Part shown: piece by piece, positions 55,275 to 63,069 of the stretch
Numbering within the stretch: position 1 is the stretch's first letter
Layout: every line of letters begins with the position of its first letter
Source of the DNA: Desulfonatronum lacustre DSM 10312
GTDB lineage: Bacteria; Desulfobacterota; Desulfovibrionia; Desulfovibrionales; Desulfonatronaceae
DNA: 64,000 nucleotides
NCBI RefSeq assembly: GCF_000519265.1
Contig: NZ_KI912608.1
Coordinates: forward strand, 2,141,313-2,205,312
Reading direction: 5' to 3'
The notes under the pieces: generated by a model
The model's input: the letters and a program-made list of their open reading frames with translations, nothing else
Database searches by the model: none
Told to the model about the DNA's origin: nothing
Program-made: the position numbers and the translations under genes

Positions 55275-55318
55275 CGAGATACTGGCGAGATATTGGCGAG
55301 ATACCGACGAGATTCCGG
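55275..55318. repeat. Four 11-nt tandem repeats upstream of rpmH
   Basis: CGAGATACTGG, CGAGATATTGG, CGAGATACCGA and CGAGATTCCGG follow one another without gaps. The 11-nt period is close to one helical turn, so a protein could bind on one face. They lie about 75 nt upstream of a possible rpmH promoter. Confidence 0.75.
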
Positions 55319-55351
55319 GCCTGACTCGAGGACGGCACGATCTTTCTCGTT

Positions 55352-55380
55352 TTGATCACGACGCAGTTCAAAGCTACTTA
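55352..55380 (+). promoter_or_regulatory. Possible sigma-70 promoter for rpmH/rnpA
   Basis: TTGATC (55352-55357), a 17-nt spacer, and TACTTA (55375-55380). If used, transcription would begin near 55387, a few nucleotides before the ATG at 55391, which would make rnpA translation nearly leaderless. Boxes are only moderate matches. Confidence 0.45.
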
Positions 55381-55390
55381 TTTGCATCCC

Positions 55391-55921
55391 ATGCAGGACG
55401 AAGGAGAGTACCATGAAACGGACATATCAGCCGAGCAATACCCGGCGCAAGCGCACCCACGGTTTTCTGACGCGCATGAAGACGAAAAACGGCCGAGCCA
55501 TTATCCGCCGCCGTCGCGCCAAAGGCCGCCAACGCTTGGGCGTTTAACGCTCAGGCCCGCGGATAAGCTCAGGGTACGCGCGGAATTCACGCAATGTTAC
55601 ACCAAAGGCAGGAAATACCACTCCCGGTATTTCCTCCTTTTTTTTCTGCCGGACACCGCGCCTTGTCCCGCCCGGGGGCCGCGACTGGGCATCGCCGCGA
55701 GCCGTAAAATCGGCACGGCGGTTCGCCGAAATCGGATCAAACGTTTGATTCGCGAAGCCTTCCGCCTTGGGCGTGAACAGTTCCCGGACAATACTGATGT
55801 CGTCGTGGTCGTGAAACGAGGCATCGACATTCCCCGGCTCAAGCTTGCCGATATCCAGAAGGACTTCCGAGGCGTCATGCAACGGGTTCGTCGGGAAACC
55901 GGCGTTCCTCCGCGGGAATGA
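55391..55921 (+). CDS. rnpA: RNase P protein component, frame containing all of rpmH
   Basis: RnpA is the protein subunit of RNase P, which matures tRNA 5' ends. The conserved core starts at about residue 55 ([19 protein letters not shown]) and contains [30 protein letters not shown] (in part), the RNR RNA-binding motif. Between the ATG at 55391 and this core there is no ATG, GTG, TTG or CTG in frame, so the only ordinary starts are 55391 (176 aa) or a TTG at 55352. Either makes rpmH wholly nested within rnpA, as is known in Thermus. No SD precedes 55391. A rare start codon after rpmH is the alternative explanation. Confidence 0.85.
   Translation: MQDEGEYHETDISAEQYPAQAHPRFSDAHEDEKRPSHYPPPSRQRPPTLGRLTLRPADKLRVRAEFTQCYTKGRKYHSRYFLLFFLPDTAPCPARGPRLGIAASRKIGTAVRRNRIKRLIREAFRLGREQFPDNTDVVVVVKRGIDIPRLKLADIQKDFRGVMQRVRRETGVPPRE
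55413..55547 (+). CDS. rpmH: 50S ribosomal protein L34
   Basis: A 44-aa protein [20 protein letters not shown]... ending [13 protein letters not shown], the standard L34 sequence and length. AAGGAG lies 6 nt before its ATG (55401-55406). It overlaps rnpA in a different frame over its entire length. L34 followed by rnpA, yidD, yidC, jag and mnmE is the usual bacterial order; dnaA, which often precedes it, is not present here. Confidence 0.97.
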   Translation: MKRTYQPSNTRRKRTHGFLTRMKTKNGRAIIRRRRAKGRQRLGV

Positions 55922-55979
55922 GCCCCGCCCTGGACGGCCCTCAGGGTCACGCCCCAACCTCGACCTCGCGTTCGTCACC

Positions 55980-56267
55980 ATGCGTTACTTGCTGATTCTG
56001 CTGATCCGAGGGTATCAACTCATCGTCTCCCCTCTTTTCCCTCCCAGCTGCCGCTTTATTCCCTCGTGTTCGGAATACGCCAAGCAAGCGCTGGAAACGC
56101 ACGGCCTTGTGCGGGGGACCATGCTCAGCGCATGGCGCCTGCTGCGCTGCCAGCCCTTTTGCGCCGGCGGGCTGGACCCGGTTCCTGAACCCCGGTCCAC
56201 CACATCCAGACCCGCCGCTGCTCCGTTCCCGGCGGCCGCCGCCAACCTCAACCCCCCCAATTCCTGA
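55980..56267 (+). CDS. yidD: Membrane protein insertion efficiency factor YidD
   Basis: YidD is a small membrane-associated protein that helps YidC. The 95-aa sequence begins [20 protein letters not shown] and contains [21 protein letters not shown] and [19 protein letters not shown], the conserved cysteine-rich signature. The C-terminal 25 residues are an alanine/proline tail. No clear SD; the ATG at 55980 is the only reasonable start. It ends 3 nt before yidC. Confidence 0.93.
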   Translation: MRYLLILLIRGYQLIVSPLFPPSCRFIPSCSEYAKQALETHGLVRGTMLSAWRLLRCQPFCAGGLDPVPEPRSTTSRPAAAPFPAAAANLNPPNS

Positions 56268-56270
56268 ATC

Positions 56271-57965
56271 ATGGATCACAAAAGAGCTTTCCTGGCAATC
56301 ACCGTTTCCTTGTTGTTTCTGGTCCTCTGGAGCTGGATGTTCTCTCCGCCTCCCCAACAGCCCACGCCGCAGCAGGAATCCACCGAATCCCGTCCTGAAA
56401 CCAGACCGGTCCCGGAAATCCAGCCCATCGACCCGGCCCTGGCTCCTCAAACCATCGCCCCGCAAGACCAAACTGGTGAGCGATTGGAAGCAGGACCGGA
56501 TGTCCGATCCGAAACTCCGCTGGATCCAGGATTCATTGCCTCCCCGGCGACCCGAGGACAGCGGATCACGGTTCGCAGCCCGCTGTTCGAAGCGGTCTTC
56601 AACTCCGAGGGCGGGGTGCTGGAACAGTTCAAGCTGCGTCAGTACCGCCAGACCATAGAGCCGAACGCCCCGTTCGTGGATTTGGTCGATTCTCCTGATC
56701 CGCGCAAACGCCCCCTTGGTTTGCTCTGGAACGACCAGCCCACATGGATGCAGGGGGAGTGGACCGTCACGGGAGACAACCTGAATCTTGCCCATGGCGA
56801 GCGCGGCTCCCTGTCGTTTACCGGCCGCTTCGGGCAACTGGAACTGGTCCGCACCTTCAGCTTCACCGGAGACACCTACCTGATTGAGGAGCATCTCCAG
56901 GTCCGCAACCACTCACCAAATCAGATCGGTGCCACCCTGGGCTTTACCATGGCCAGCGAACCCTTGAGCGCCATCCAGGACCGCTACACCCCGACCCAGG
57001 TTATGTATTACGACATCAACGGGTTGGAAAAAGAGCGCAAGGACAAGAACCTGCTGCCGGGCGTCCGTTCCGACACGGGCGTCCTCTGGGGCGCGGTCCA
57101 GAGCAATTACTTTTTAGCTGCCGTGATCCCCGGCTTTTCCGACCCGGTGTTCAAGGCGCGTCTTGAAGACGGCATGCACCGCCTAGTCATGGAAACCAGA
57201 AACTTTTTTCTGGACTCCCAACTGGAAATGCAGTTTCGGTCCACCTACTACTTCGGTCCGCGGGAACGGGAAGCCCTCTCCGTGGCCCCGGCCAATCTGC
57301 TTGAAGCTCTGCATTACGGCTGGTTCGACCTCATCGCCAGCCCGTTGATCCAGGTACTGAACTTCTTCCACGGGTACGTCCACAACTACGGTCTGGCCAT
57401 CATCCTGCTGACACTGGTCATCAAACTGATTTTCTTCCCGTTGTCCCAGAAGAGCTACAAGTCCATGCAGCAGATGAAGAAGCTGCAACCCATGATGCTC
57501 AAGCTGCGCGAGAAGCATAAAGATGATCGCCAGAAGATGAACGAAGAGATGATGCAGCTCTACAAGACCTACAAGGTCAACCCCCTGGGAGGCTGTCTGC
57601 CCATAGCCGTGCAGATTCCGGTGTTTATCGCTCTGTATCAGGCCCTGATGGGGGCCATCGAGTTGCGCCACGCTCCGTTCATCACCCATGTTCCGTTCAC
57701 GGACATCATCTGGCTGGCCGACCTTTCGGCCCGTGACCCCTACTACGTCACCCCGATCATCATGGGGGCGACCATGTTCCTGCAACAAAAGCTGACCCCC
57801 GCCCCCGGGGACCCCATGCAGGCCAAGATCATGCTGTTTTTGCCGATCATTTTTACCTTTTTGTTCTTAACTTTCCCGTCGGGTTTGGTCCTCTACTGGC
57901 TGGTAAACAACGTCCTCTCCATCGCCCAGCAGTGGTGGGTGATGCGCGAACCCGCCAAGTCGTAG
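56271..57965 (+). CDS. yidC: Membrane protein insertase YidC
   Basis: YidC inserts and folds inner-membrane proteins alone or with Sec. It is 564 aa with the Gram-negative layout: an N-terminal membrane anchor (AFLAITVSLLFLVLWSWMF), a proline/glutamine-rich linker, a large periplasmic beta domain (ITVRSPLFEAVFNSEGGVLEQFKL in part), and the conserved C-terminal 5-helix core (NYGLAIILLTLVIKLIFFPLSQKSYKSMQQM in part, MNEEMMQLYKTYKVNPLGGCLPI in part, FLFLTFPSGLVLYWLVNN in part). Confidence 0.97.
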   Translation: MDHKRAFLAITVSLLFLVLWSWMFSPPPQQPTPQQESTESRPETRPVPEIQPIDPALAPQTIAPQDQTGERLEAGPDVRSETPLDPGFIASPATRGQRITVRSPLFEAVFNSEGGVLEQFKLRQYRQTIEPNAPFVDLVDSPDPRKRPLGLLWNDQPTWMQGEWTVTGDNLNLAHGERGSLSFTGRFGQLELVRTFSFTGDTYLIEEHLQVRNHSPNQIGATLGFTMASEPLSAIQDRYTPTQVMYYDINGLEKERKDKNLLPGVRSDTGVLWGAVQSNYFLAAVIPGFSDPVFKARLEDGMHRLVMETRNFFLDSQLEMQFRSTYYFGPREREALSVAPANLLEALHYGWFDLIASPLIQVLNFFHGYVHNYGLAIILLTLVIKLIFFPLSQKSYKSMQQMKKLQPMMLKLREKHKDDRQKMNEEMMQLYKTYKVNPLGGCLPIAVQIPVFIALYQALMGAIELRHAPFITHVPFTDIIWLADLSARDPYYVTPIIMGATMFLQQKLTPAPGDPMQAKIMLFLPIIFTFLFLTFPSGLVLYWLVNNVLSIAQQWWVMREPAKS

Positions 57966-58040
57966 ACCGCAAACCGTCGCCGGTTCGTCCATCGGTCGCG
58001 GCCCAGCCGTCCACCGATGATGAAGGAGACCAACGTCAAC

Positions 58041-58730
58041 ATGAGTGAACCAAAGGAATTTCAAAGCAAAAGTGTCGATGAGGCCATTGAGGAGGCTTGT
58101 TCGTTTTTTTCCTGTGTCCGGGATGAATTGGAAATAACGATATTGGAAGGCGGTTCAGCCGGCATCTTCGGCTTGGTGGGCGCAAAAAAGGCCCGGATCA
58201 AAGCCCAGCCGCGGGTCCGGCTGTCGGAGCTGGAAACCATGATCCGCGCGATCACGGAACGGATCACCGCCGCCATCGTGGACAACCCTCGGGTCGTGGT
58301 GGAGCATCAGTCCGATCTAATTAAGGCCACCATTCAAACCTCCGACGACATGGACCGGCTCTTGGGACGCGACGGGCAGGTGCTCGGAGCGGTGGAATAC
58401 GTCGTCAACCGGATCGTCGCCCGCCGCTGGCCCAGCGCCGTACGGATCATGCTGGACGCCGACGGATTCCGGGAGCGCCAGGACCAAGAACTCAGCGCCC
58501 TGGCCGTGACCTTGGCCGAAAAAGCCAAGTCCACGCAATCGCCGCAAAGCACCAAGCCATTGCCCTCTTACCAGCGCCGCATCGTCCACGTGGCCCTGCA
58601 AGCGGTCACGGACATCCAGACAAAAAGCAAGGGCGATGGACCGTTGAAACGCGTCCTGATTATTCCCAAGGCCCCTCCTTCCCAGGACGAAGTCGCCAAC
58701 GCCGAGACCCCGCCTCCACAAAATTCATGA
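58041..58730 (+). CDS. jag: Jag/KhpB RNA-binding protein
   Basis: A Jag_N-KH-R3H protein that binds RNA and influences cell division and envelope genes in Gram-positives. From the ATG at 58041 it is 229 aa: Jag_N (KEFQSKSVDEAIEEACSFF with the KGxGxxE-like tail GGSAGIFGLVGAKKARI), KH (DMDRLLGRDGQVLGAVEYVVNRIV in part) and R3H (YQRRIVHVALQ). An AAGGAG is 12 nt upstream; a second ATG at 58017 is a less likely start. Its stop overlaps mnmE (ATGA). Confidence 0.92.
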   Translation: MSEPKEFQSKSVDEAIEEACSFFSCVRDELEITILEGGSAGIFGLVGAKKARIKAQPRVRLSELETMIRAITERITAAIVDNPRVVVEHQSDLIKATIQTSDDMDRLLGRDGQVLGAVEYVVNRIVARRWPSAVRIMLDADGFRERQDQELSALAVTLAEKAKSTQSPQSTKPLPSYQRRIVHVALQAVTDIQTKSKGDGPLKRVLIIPKAPPSQDEVANAETPPPQNS

Positions 58731-60205
58731 CCGCTTCGGCCCAGGAGGCCACGTCCACCATCGCCGCCGTGGCCACGCCTCCGGGCCACGGCGCGGTGGG
58801 CATCATCCGCGTCAGCGGCCCCCGAGCCAAGGCAGCGGTCCTGACCCGCTTCGCATCGACCCGTCCGAAGTTCACCGACTTTCGCCCCTATCGCCTGCAC
58901 CACGGCCACATTCTGGGCGAGGACGGACGTATCCTGGACGAGGTCCTGGCGGCATTCATGCCCGGTCCGGGATCGTTTACCGGTGAGGACGTGGTGGAGA
59001 TTCACTGCCATGGGGCTCCGGTAGTGCTGCAAAACGTCCTGGAGTCCATCCTGGCTCAGGGAGTCCTTCCCGCCGGTCCGGGCGAATTCACCCAACGCGC
59101 TTTCCTCAACGGCCGCATGGACCTGACCCAGGCCGAAGCCGTGGCCGAAATCATCGCCGCCACGTCTCCATCGGCCTCCCTCCTGGCCCAAACCAAGCTT
59201 TCCGGAGCCCTGAGCGCCTGGCTCCACGGCTTGCGATCCAGTTTGGAGGAACTCCGAGCCCAACTGTGTCTTGCGGTGGATTTTCCGGAAGAGGACCTGG
59301 AATGCCTCGCGCCGGAAGATTTTTCTCGCGCCGTGGAGCACATCCAAGACCAAATCCGCGCCGTCCTGGACAACTGCCGACGCAACCGCATCTGGAACGA
59401 CGGAGCCCTCTGCGTTCTTTCCGGGGCCGTGAACGCGGGCAAATCCAGCCTGCTCAACCTGCTTCTGGGCCGGGAGCGGGCTCTTGTCAGCGCCACCCCC
59501 GGAACGACCCGGGACTATCTTGAGGAACGCCTTTTCCTTCAGGGGCTTGAGGTTCGGCTGGTGGACACCGCCGGCGCGCGCCACGACGCCGACGACGTGG
59601 AGCGAGCAGGTTTGTCCTTGGCACGCGGACTTCAGAAGACGGCGGACCTGATCCTTTTTGTGGTGGACAACGCGACTCCGGGAGAGGAGCCCGCCGCGGG
59701 CTCCCAGGCCGCTTTCCACTCGGAGTCGAGTTTGATGCGGCACCCGACATCCGGCCCAAAGCGAACACCAACCGGAGACGAACCGATCCTCGAAACCTTC
59801 CCCGTCGCCAAGACCCTGGTTGTGGCCAACAAGGCCGACCTTCCCCGACCAGACCCTGAACCCGTCGTCTCGCTGGCCGAACTCGGCTATCTCGTGGTAC
59901 ACATCTCGGCCAAGACCGGCCAAGGACTGGACGCGCTGCAGGACGCCATGCGCTCCATGCTCACGAGCAAAGCCCCGACGCCTCGGCCGGACACCCTGAC
60001 TCCAAATCTGCGCCAGTCGTCGGCCTTGGAACAGGCGGACCGGGAACTGGCGCTCCTTCGAGCCGACATCCATGCGGGACTGCCCTACGACCTGCTCGGG
60101 GTACGGCTGGAATCCGTCAGCGTCATCCTCGCTGAAATAACCGGAGAAATCACCTCATCGGATGTCCTGGACTCCATCTTCAGCAAATTCTGCATCGGAA
60201 AGTGA
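58727..60205 (+). CDS. mnmE: tRNA uridine-5-carboxymethylaminomethyl modification GTPase MnmE
   Basis: MnmE with MnmG modifies the wobble uridine of several tRNAs. It is 492 aa. The N-terminal domain (STIAAVATPPGHGAVGIIRVSGP and ISGxDA-like GEDVVEIHCHGAPVV) binds the folate; the G domain carries GAVNAGKSSLLNLLLGRERALVSATPGTTRDY (in part; P-loop near residue 233), VDTAG and NKAD. A non-conserved insertion of about 40 residues lies between the switch region and NKAD (SGPKRTPTGDEP). It ends FCIGK, with the C-terminal Cys of the CIGK motif intact. Confidence 0.96.
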   Translation: MTASAQEATSTIAAVATPPGHGAVGIIRVSGPRAKAAVLTRFASTRPKFTDFRPYRLHHGHILGEDGRILDEVLAAFMPGPGSFTGEDVVEIHCHGAPVVLQNVLESILAQGVLPAGPGEFTQRAFLNGRMDLTQAEAVAEIIAATSPSASLLAQTKLSGALSAWLHGLRSSLEELRAQLCLAVDFPEEDLECLAPEDFSRAVEHIQDQIRAVLDNCRRNRIWNDGALCVLSGAVNAGKSSLLNLLLGRERALVSATPGTTRDYLEERLFLQGLEVRLVDTAGARHDADDVERAGLSLARGLQKTADLILFVVDNATPGEEPAAGSQAAFHSESSLMRHPTSGPKRTPTGDEPILETFPVAKTLVVANKADLPRPDPEPVVSLAELGYLVVHISAKTGQGLDALQDAMRSMLTSKAPTPRPDTLTPNLRQSSALEQADRELALLRADIHAGLPYDLLGVRLESVSVILAEITGEITSSDVLDSIFSKFCIGK

Positions 60206-60677
60206 CGCCGTCTCGAAAGCGCGTCGCCCCTGCGCGGGACGCTCCGGAATCGTCCTCTCTCGACAAGGCCGGATGGCTCGGGTTCAGATGCGTGAATCAC
60301 GGGGTTGCGCCGCCTGCACCTGCTCCAATCCCCATGTTCAGGGCCATCCCTCTTCAACGAGAACCTTGACCGTCGCCAACATCGTCGACGCCGACGTCGG
60401 TCGGCATGTCCGTGTCGTCGACTCGCCCCAAGCCGCCGTGGCCGCTCCCGCCGTTTTATTCGGCATCCCCTTGCTGGGCGTGCTCTGCGGCGCTCTCGGA
60501 GCGTATTGGGTCGCACCGTTTCCCACAGAGGATCTCAACGCCCTGATCGGGGCCGCGGCCGGATTGGCTTTTGGAATCGCCGCGGCCCGGATAGCCGCGA
60601 GCTCCAGGTTTGCCGGCCCTGACCACTTTCCTCAGGCCGTCGAGATCCTTTCCGATCTCACGAATCCCTCTCTCTGA
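60162..60677 (+). CDS. RseC/MucC-like membrane protein
   Basis: A 171-aa protein resembling the RseC/SoxR-reducing-complex family. The core reads GIVLSRQGRMARVQMRESRGCAACTCSNPH (in part), with cysteines C-x2-C-x-C like the family cluster motif, then two membrane helices (VAAPAVLFGIPLLGVLCGALGAYWV and LIGAAAGLAFGIAAARIA). RseC is linked to the sigma-E response and to reducing SoxR through Rnf in other bacteria. The ATG at 60162 lies inside the end of mnmE (44-nt overlap); no other in-frame start precedes the core, so its N-terminus is odd. Confidence 0.78.
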   Translation: MSWTPSSANSASESDAVSKARRPCAGRSGIVLSRQGRMARVQMRESRGCAACTCSNPHVQGHPSSTRTLTVANIVDADVGRHVRVVDSPQAAVAAPAVLFGIPLLGVLCGALGAYWVAPFPTEDLNALIGAAAGLAFGIAAARIAASSRFAGPDHFPQAVEILSDLTNPSL

Positions 60678-60867
60678 CCCAATCCCGCCTACCAGCCCAT
60701 CTCGGGGTTACAAGCCCCGCGCCCAAGCCAGAAGGTCTGGCCTCGCCGCCCGTTGCAACGAAGGACAACCAAAGGCGACCCTGAAAGCTGCCTTTAATTG
60801 ATAAAGAAAATCATACATATAGACATTGAATTCTTACGCTCTATTTTTCACAATCCGCTCCCACGCC

Positions 60868-61092
60868 TTGACAACACGCCCCGGCTCATCTAGCAAGTCC
60901 TACTTAAAAACCCGCCTTTCAGAGAGGTTTTTCGGGTATCCGAAGCCACCCCCGTGTTCACCTGCAAGCTGTCCAACCTCCACACGGGCGGTTCACATGG
61001 AACGCGATGAATACGGCGGGGAGGCCGGGGGAGCCGTTGCTCATAATTTTATTGTCGAAATCCCCTCAAACCGGGAGGGGTTTTTGTCTTTT
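60868..61092 (+). ncRNA. Candidate small RNA of unknown type
   Basis: A -35 box TTGACA (60868-60873) is followed at 17 nt by a weak TAGCAA, and 170 nt later by an intrinsic terminator. Between them are self-complementary segments, for example CCCGTGT with ACACGGG (about 60951-60957 and 60980-60986). No ordinary reading frame fits. It does not match SRP RNA, tmRNA or RNase P RNA by eye; 6S RNA could not be ruled in or out. Confidence 0.35.
61062..61092 (+). terminator. Rho-independent terminator upstream of hmcA
   Basis: CCCCTC (61062-61067) pairs with GAGGGG (61075-61080) and is followed by TTTTTGTCTTTTT. Stem and T-run are typical. It has no protein gene directly before it, so it either ends the mnmE-rseC transcript or an RNA gene. 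Confidence 0.78.
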
Positions 61093-61288
61093 TCGGCCCA
61101 AGGGGTTCAGAACCTCGTTCCGCTGATTCCGGCTCGAGGAGCGGCGTTATTCACGGCAAAGGAGCGTACATGTGAAACAGTGAACATAAACATCAAACAT
61201 ATTAAAGTACCCGTCATCCGGCAAAGGCGTTTTTTTCACCACCGCAAGCAACTCCGCTCGATAAATTGAGAAAAAGGGAGCGATTTTC

Positions 61289-63046
61289 ATGGCATACAGG
61301 AAACTAGTACTGGGCTTGTCCGGGTGCCTGTTCGTTTTAGTTTGCGTGCTTTTTCTACAGGCCGACGTGATGAGCATGATCAGCTCTTCCGGAAAGGATT
61401 CCGGCAGGGCCGATCTGATCATGATCCAGGCCACAGCCAAGCAGACCACGAAGCAGGCCTCCGCCGTTCAGTTTTTACACGATGCGCATACCGAAGCCCT
61501 GGCGGAACAGGACAAGGATTGCGCGGCCTGTCACATCAAGGACGACGAAGGCACGATCTCCTACAAGTATATGCGCTTCGAGGACCCCGCCGCGAATCAA
61601 TTGAAAGACCTGTATCACGACAACTGTACGGCCTGTCACGCGGAGAACGCCAAGGCGCGAATGGCCAATCCCGGCCCCCAGATCGGCGAATGCCGCAAGT
61701 GCCACGTGGAACCCGCGGCCCACACCCAGGCTTGGGTTTCCGGCAGCATGGACAACATGCTGCACTATATCCACTGGGACTCGAACCTGATCGCCAAGGA
61801 CGAAGGCAAGGACACCAACTGTGGACAATGTCACCACGAATATGACGAGGACAAACAAGAACTCGTCTACATCCAGTTCGCCGAGGAAGGGTGCCGTTCC
61901 TGCCACACCGCCGAACCCAAGGAGCCCGTCAAGGCCAATCTTTCCGAAGCCTTCCACGGCCAGTGCGTGACCTGTCACCTGGAAAACAAGGAAGCTCAAG
62001 CCGAGCGTAACGGCCCCCTGGACTGCGCCTCCTGTCACGGCGGGCCGCAGCGCCTGGAAATGCAGGCCAAATTCGCCGACAAACTGGAAGAGCTGGACGG
62101 TGTGTTGCCCCGCCTGCCCCGCAATCAGCCCGACGCCGTGCTGCTGGCGGCCAAGCTGCCCGAATTGCCCGAGGACGCCACCCGGCCGACCTTGATGTAT
62201 CCCGTGCCCTTCAACCATGAACTGCACGAACAGGCCACGGACGCCTGCCGGGACTGCCACCATGAAACCCTGAAGAGTTCCTGCACGGATTGTCATACCC
62301 TGCAAGGCTCTGAGGAGGGCGGCTACATCACCCTGGAGCGGGCCATGCACGCCCCGGACAGCAAGTCCAGCTGCGTGGGCTGCCATAACGAAATGAAGCA
62401 GGATCCCACCTGCGCCGGCTGCCACACCGCCATGCCTCGCGGCGCCGAGCCCCCGGCTTCCAGTTGCGCCCTGTGTCACGTCAACCCGGACGTCCTCGCC
62501 CAGCGTCCCGCCGGGCATCAGTCAACGGATTACGCGGACTACACCGAAATGCTCATTCCGGCCCAAGCCGACGGCAGACAGCCCGCCGGAGAGCCGGTGA
62601 TCGTTCCCGAGGACAAGGAAGGCCGCGCCGCTCTGGCTCAACAACTCATCGACCAGCGTCCCAAGGAAGCCCTGCTCATCGCCGAGGAAGACATTCCAGA
62701 CGTGGTCAAGATCGACGTCCTGGCCGACGAGTACCAGCCGGCGGAGCTGCCTCACCGTAAGATCGTCATGAGCATGATGGAGAGGATGAAGGACGACTCC
62801 CTGGCCACCACCTTTCACGCGACGCCGGTGACCATGTGTCAGGGCTGCCACCACAACAGCCCTCTCTCCAAGACCCCGCCGAGCTGCCAATCCTGCCACG
62901 ACCAGCGGTCCCAGGAAGGACGTCTTGGCCGACCGGGACTTTTGGCCGCCTACCACATCCAGTGCATGTCCTGCCACGCGGAGATGGGCCTGGAAAAGCC
63001 GGCGGCCACGGACTGCGCCTCCTGCCACAAACAGAAAGAGAACTGA
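61289..63046 (+). CDS. hmcA: High-molecular-weight cytochrome c, 16 haems (HmcA)
   Basis: HmcA is the periplasmic cytochrome of the Hmc transmembrane complex that links periplasmic electrons to cytoplasmic sulfate reduction. It is 585 aa with an N-terminal signal peptide (LVLGLSGCLFVLVCVLFLQA). Sixteen CxxCH motifs are present: CAACH, CTACH, CRKCH, CGQCH, CRSCH, CVTCH, CASCH, CRDCH, CTDCH, CVGCH, CAGCH, CALCH, CQGCH, CQSCH, CMSCH and a last CASCH, which fits the 16-haem HmcA exactly. GGGAG precedes the ATG. hmcB follows 23 nt later. Confidence 0.95.
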   Translation: MAYRKLVLGLSGCLFVLVCVLFLQADVMSMISSSGKDSGRADLIMIQATAKQTTKQASAVQFLHDAHTEALAEQDKDCAACHIKDDEGTISYKYMRFEDPAANQLKDLYHDNCTACHAENAKARMANPGPQIGECRKCHVEPAAHTQAWVSGSMDNMLHYIHWDSNLIAKDEGKDTNCGQCHHEYDEDKQELVYIQFAEEGCRSCHTAEPKEPVKANLSEAFHGQCVTCHLENKEAQAERNGPLDCASCHGGPQRLEMQAKFADKLEELDGVLPRLPRNQPDAVLLAAKLPELPEDATRPTLMYPVPFNHELHEQATDACRDCHHETLKSSCTDCHTLQGSEEGGYITLERAMHAPDSKSSCVGCHNEMKQDPTCAGCHTAMPRGAEPPASSCALCHVNPDVLAQRPAGHQSTDYADYTEMLIPAQADGRQPAGEPVIVPEDKEGRAALAQQLIDQRPKEALLIAEEDIPDVVKIDVLADEYQPAELPHRKIVMSMMERMKDDSLATTFHATPVTMCQGCHHNSPLSKTPPSCQSCHDQRSQEGRLGRPGLLAAYHIQCMSCHAEMGLEKPAATDCASCHKQKEN

Positions 63047-63069
63047 CAGCTCGTAAGGAGAACCGACAT

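Larger units (their letters stand above)
60678..61288. other. 611-nt intergenic region between rseC-like gene and hmcA
   Basis: No protein gene is convincing; a 147-codon frame at 60826-61269 lacks a ribosome binding site and family features. Visible items: hairpins CGGGG/CCCCG near 60703-60719 and GCCAGA/TCTGGC near 60727-60741, a possible promoter at 60868, a likely intrinsic terminator at 61062, and the hmcA leader with GGGAGCG before 61289. A TGTGAAACAGTGAACA near 61170 resembles CRP/FNR-type half sites but is not a clear palindrome. Confidence 0.6.

Noticed and set aside
60826-61269. 147-codon plus-strand frame before hmcA
   Set aside because: It runs across an intrinsic terminator, has no ribosome binding site and no protein features.
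61485-63046. HmcA alternatively called a generic multihaem cytochrome or nitrite-reductase partner
   Set aside because: Sixteen CxxCH motifs and the following Tat-exported four-cluster protein with a membrane helix fit HmcA-HmcB specifically.
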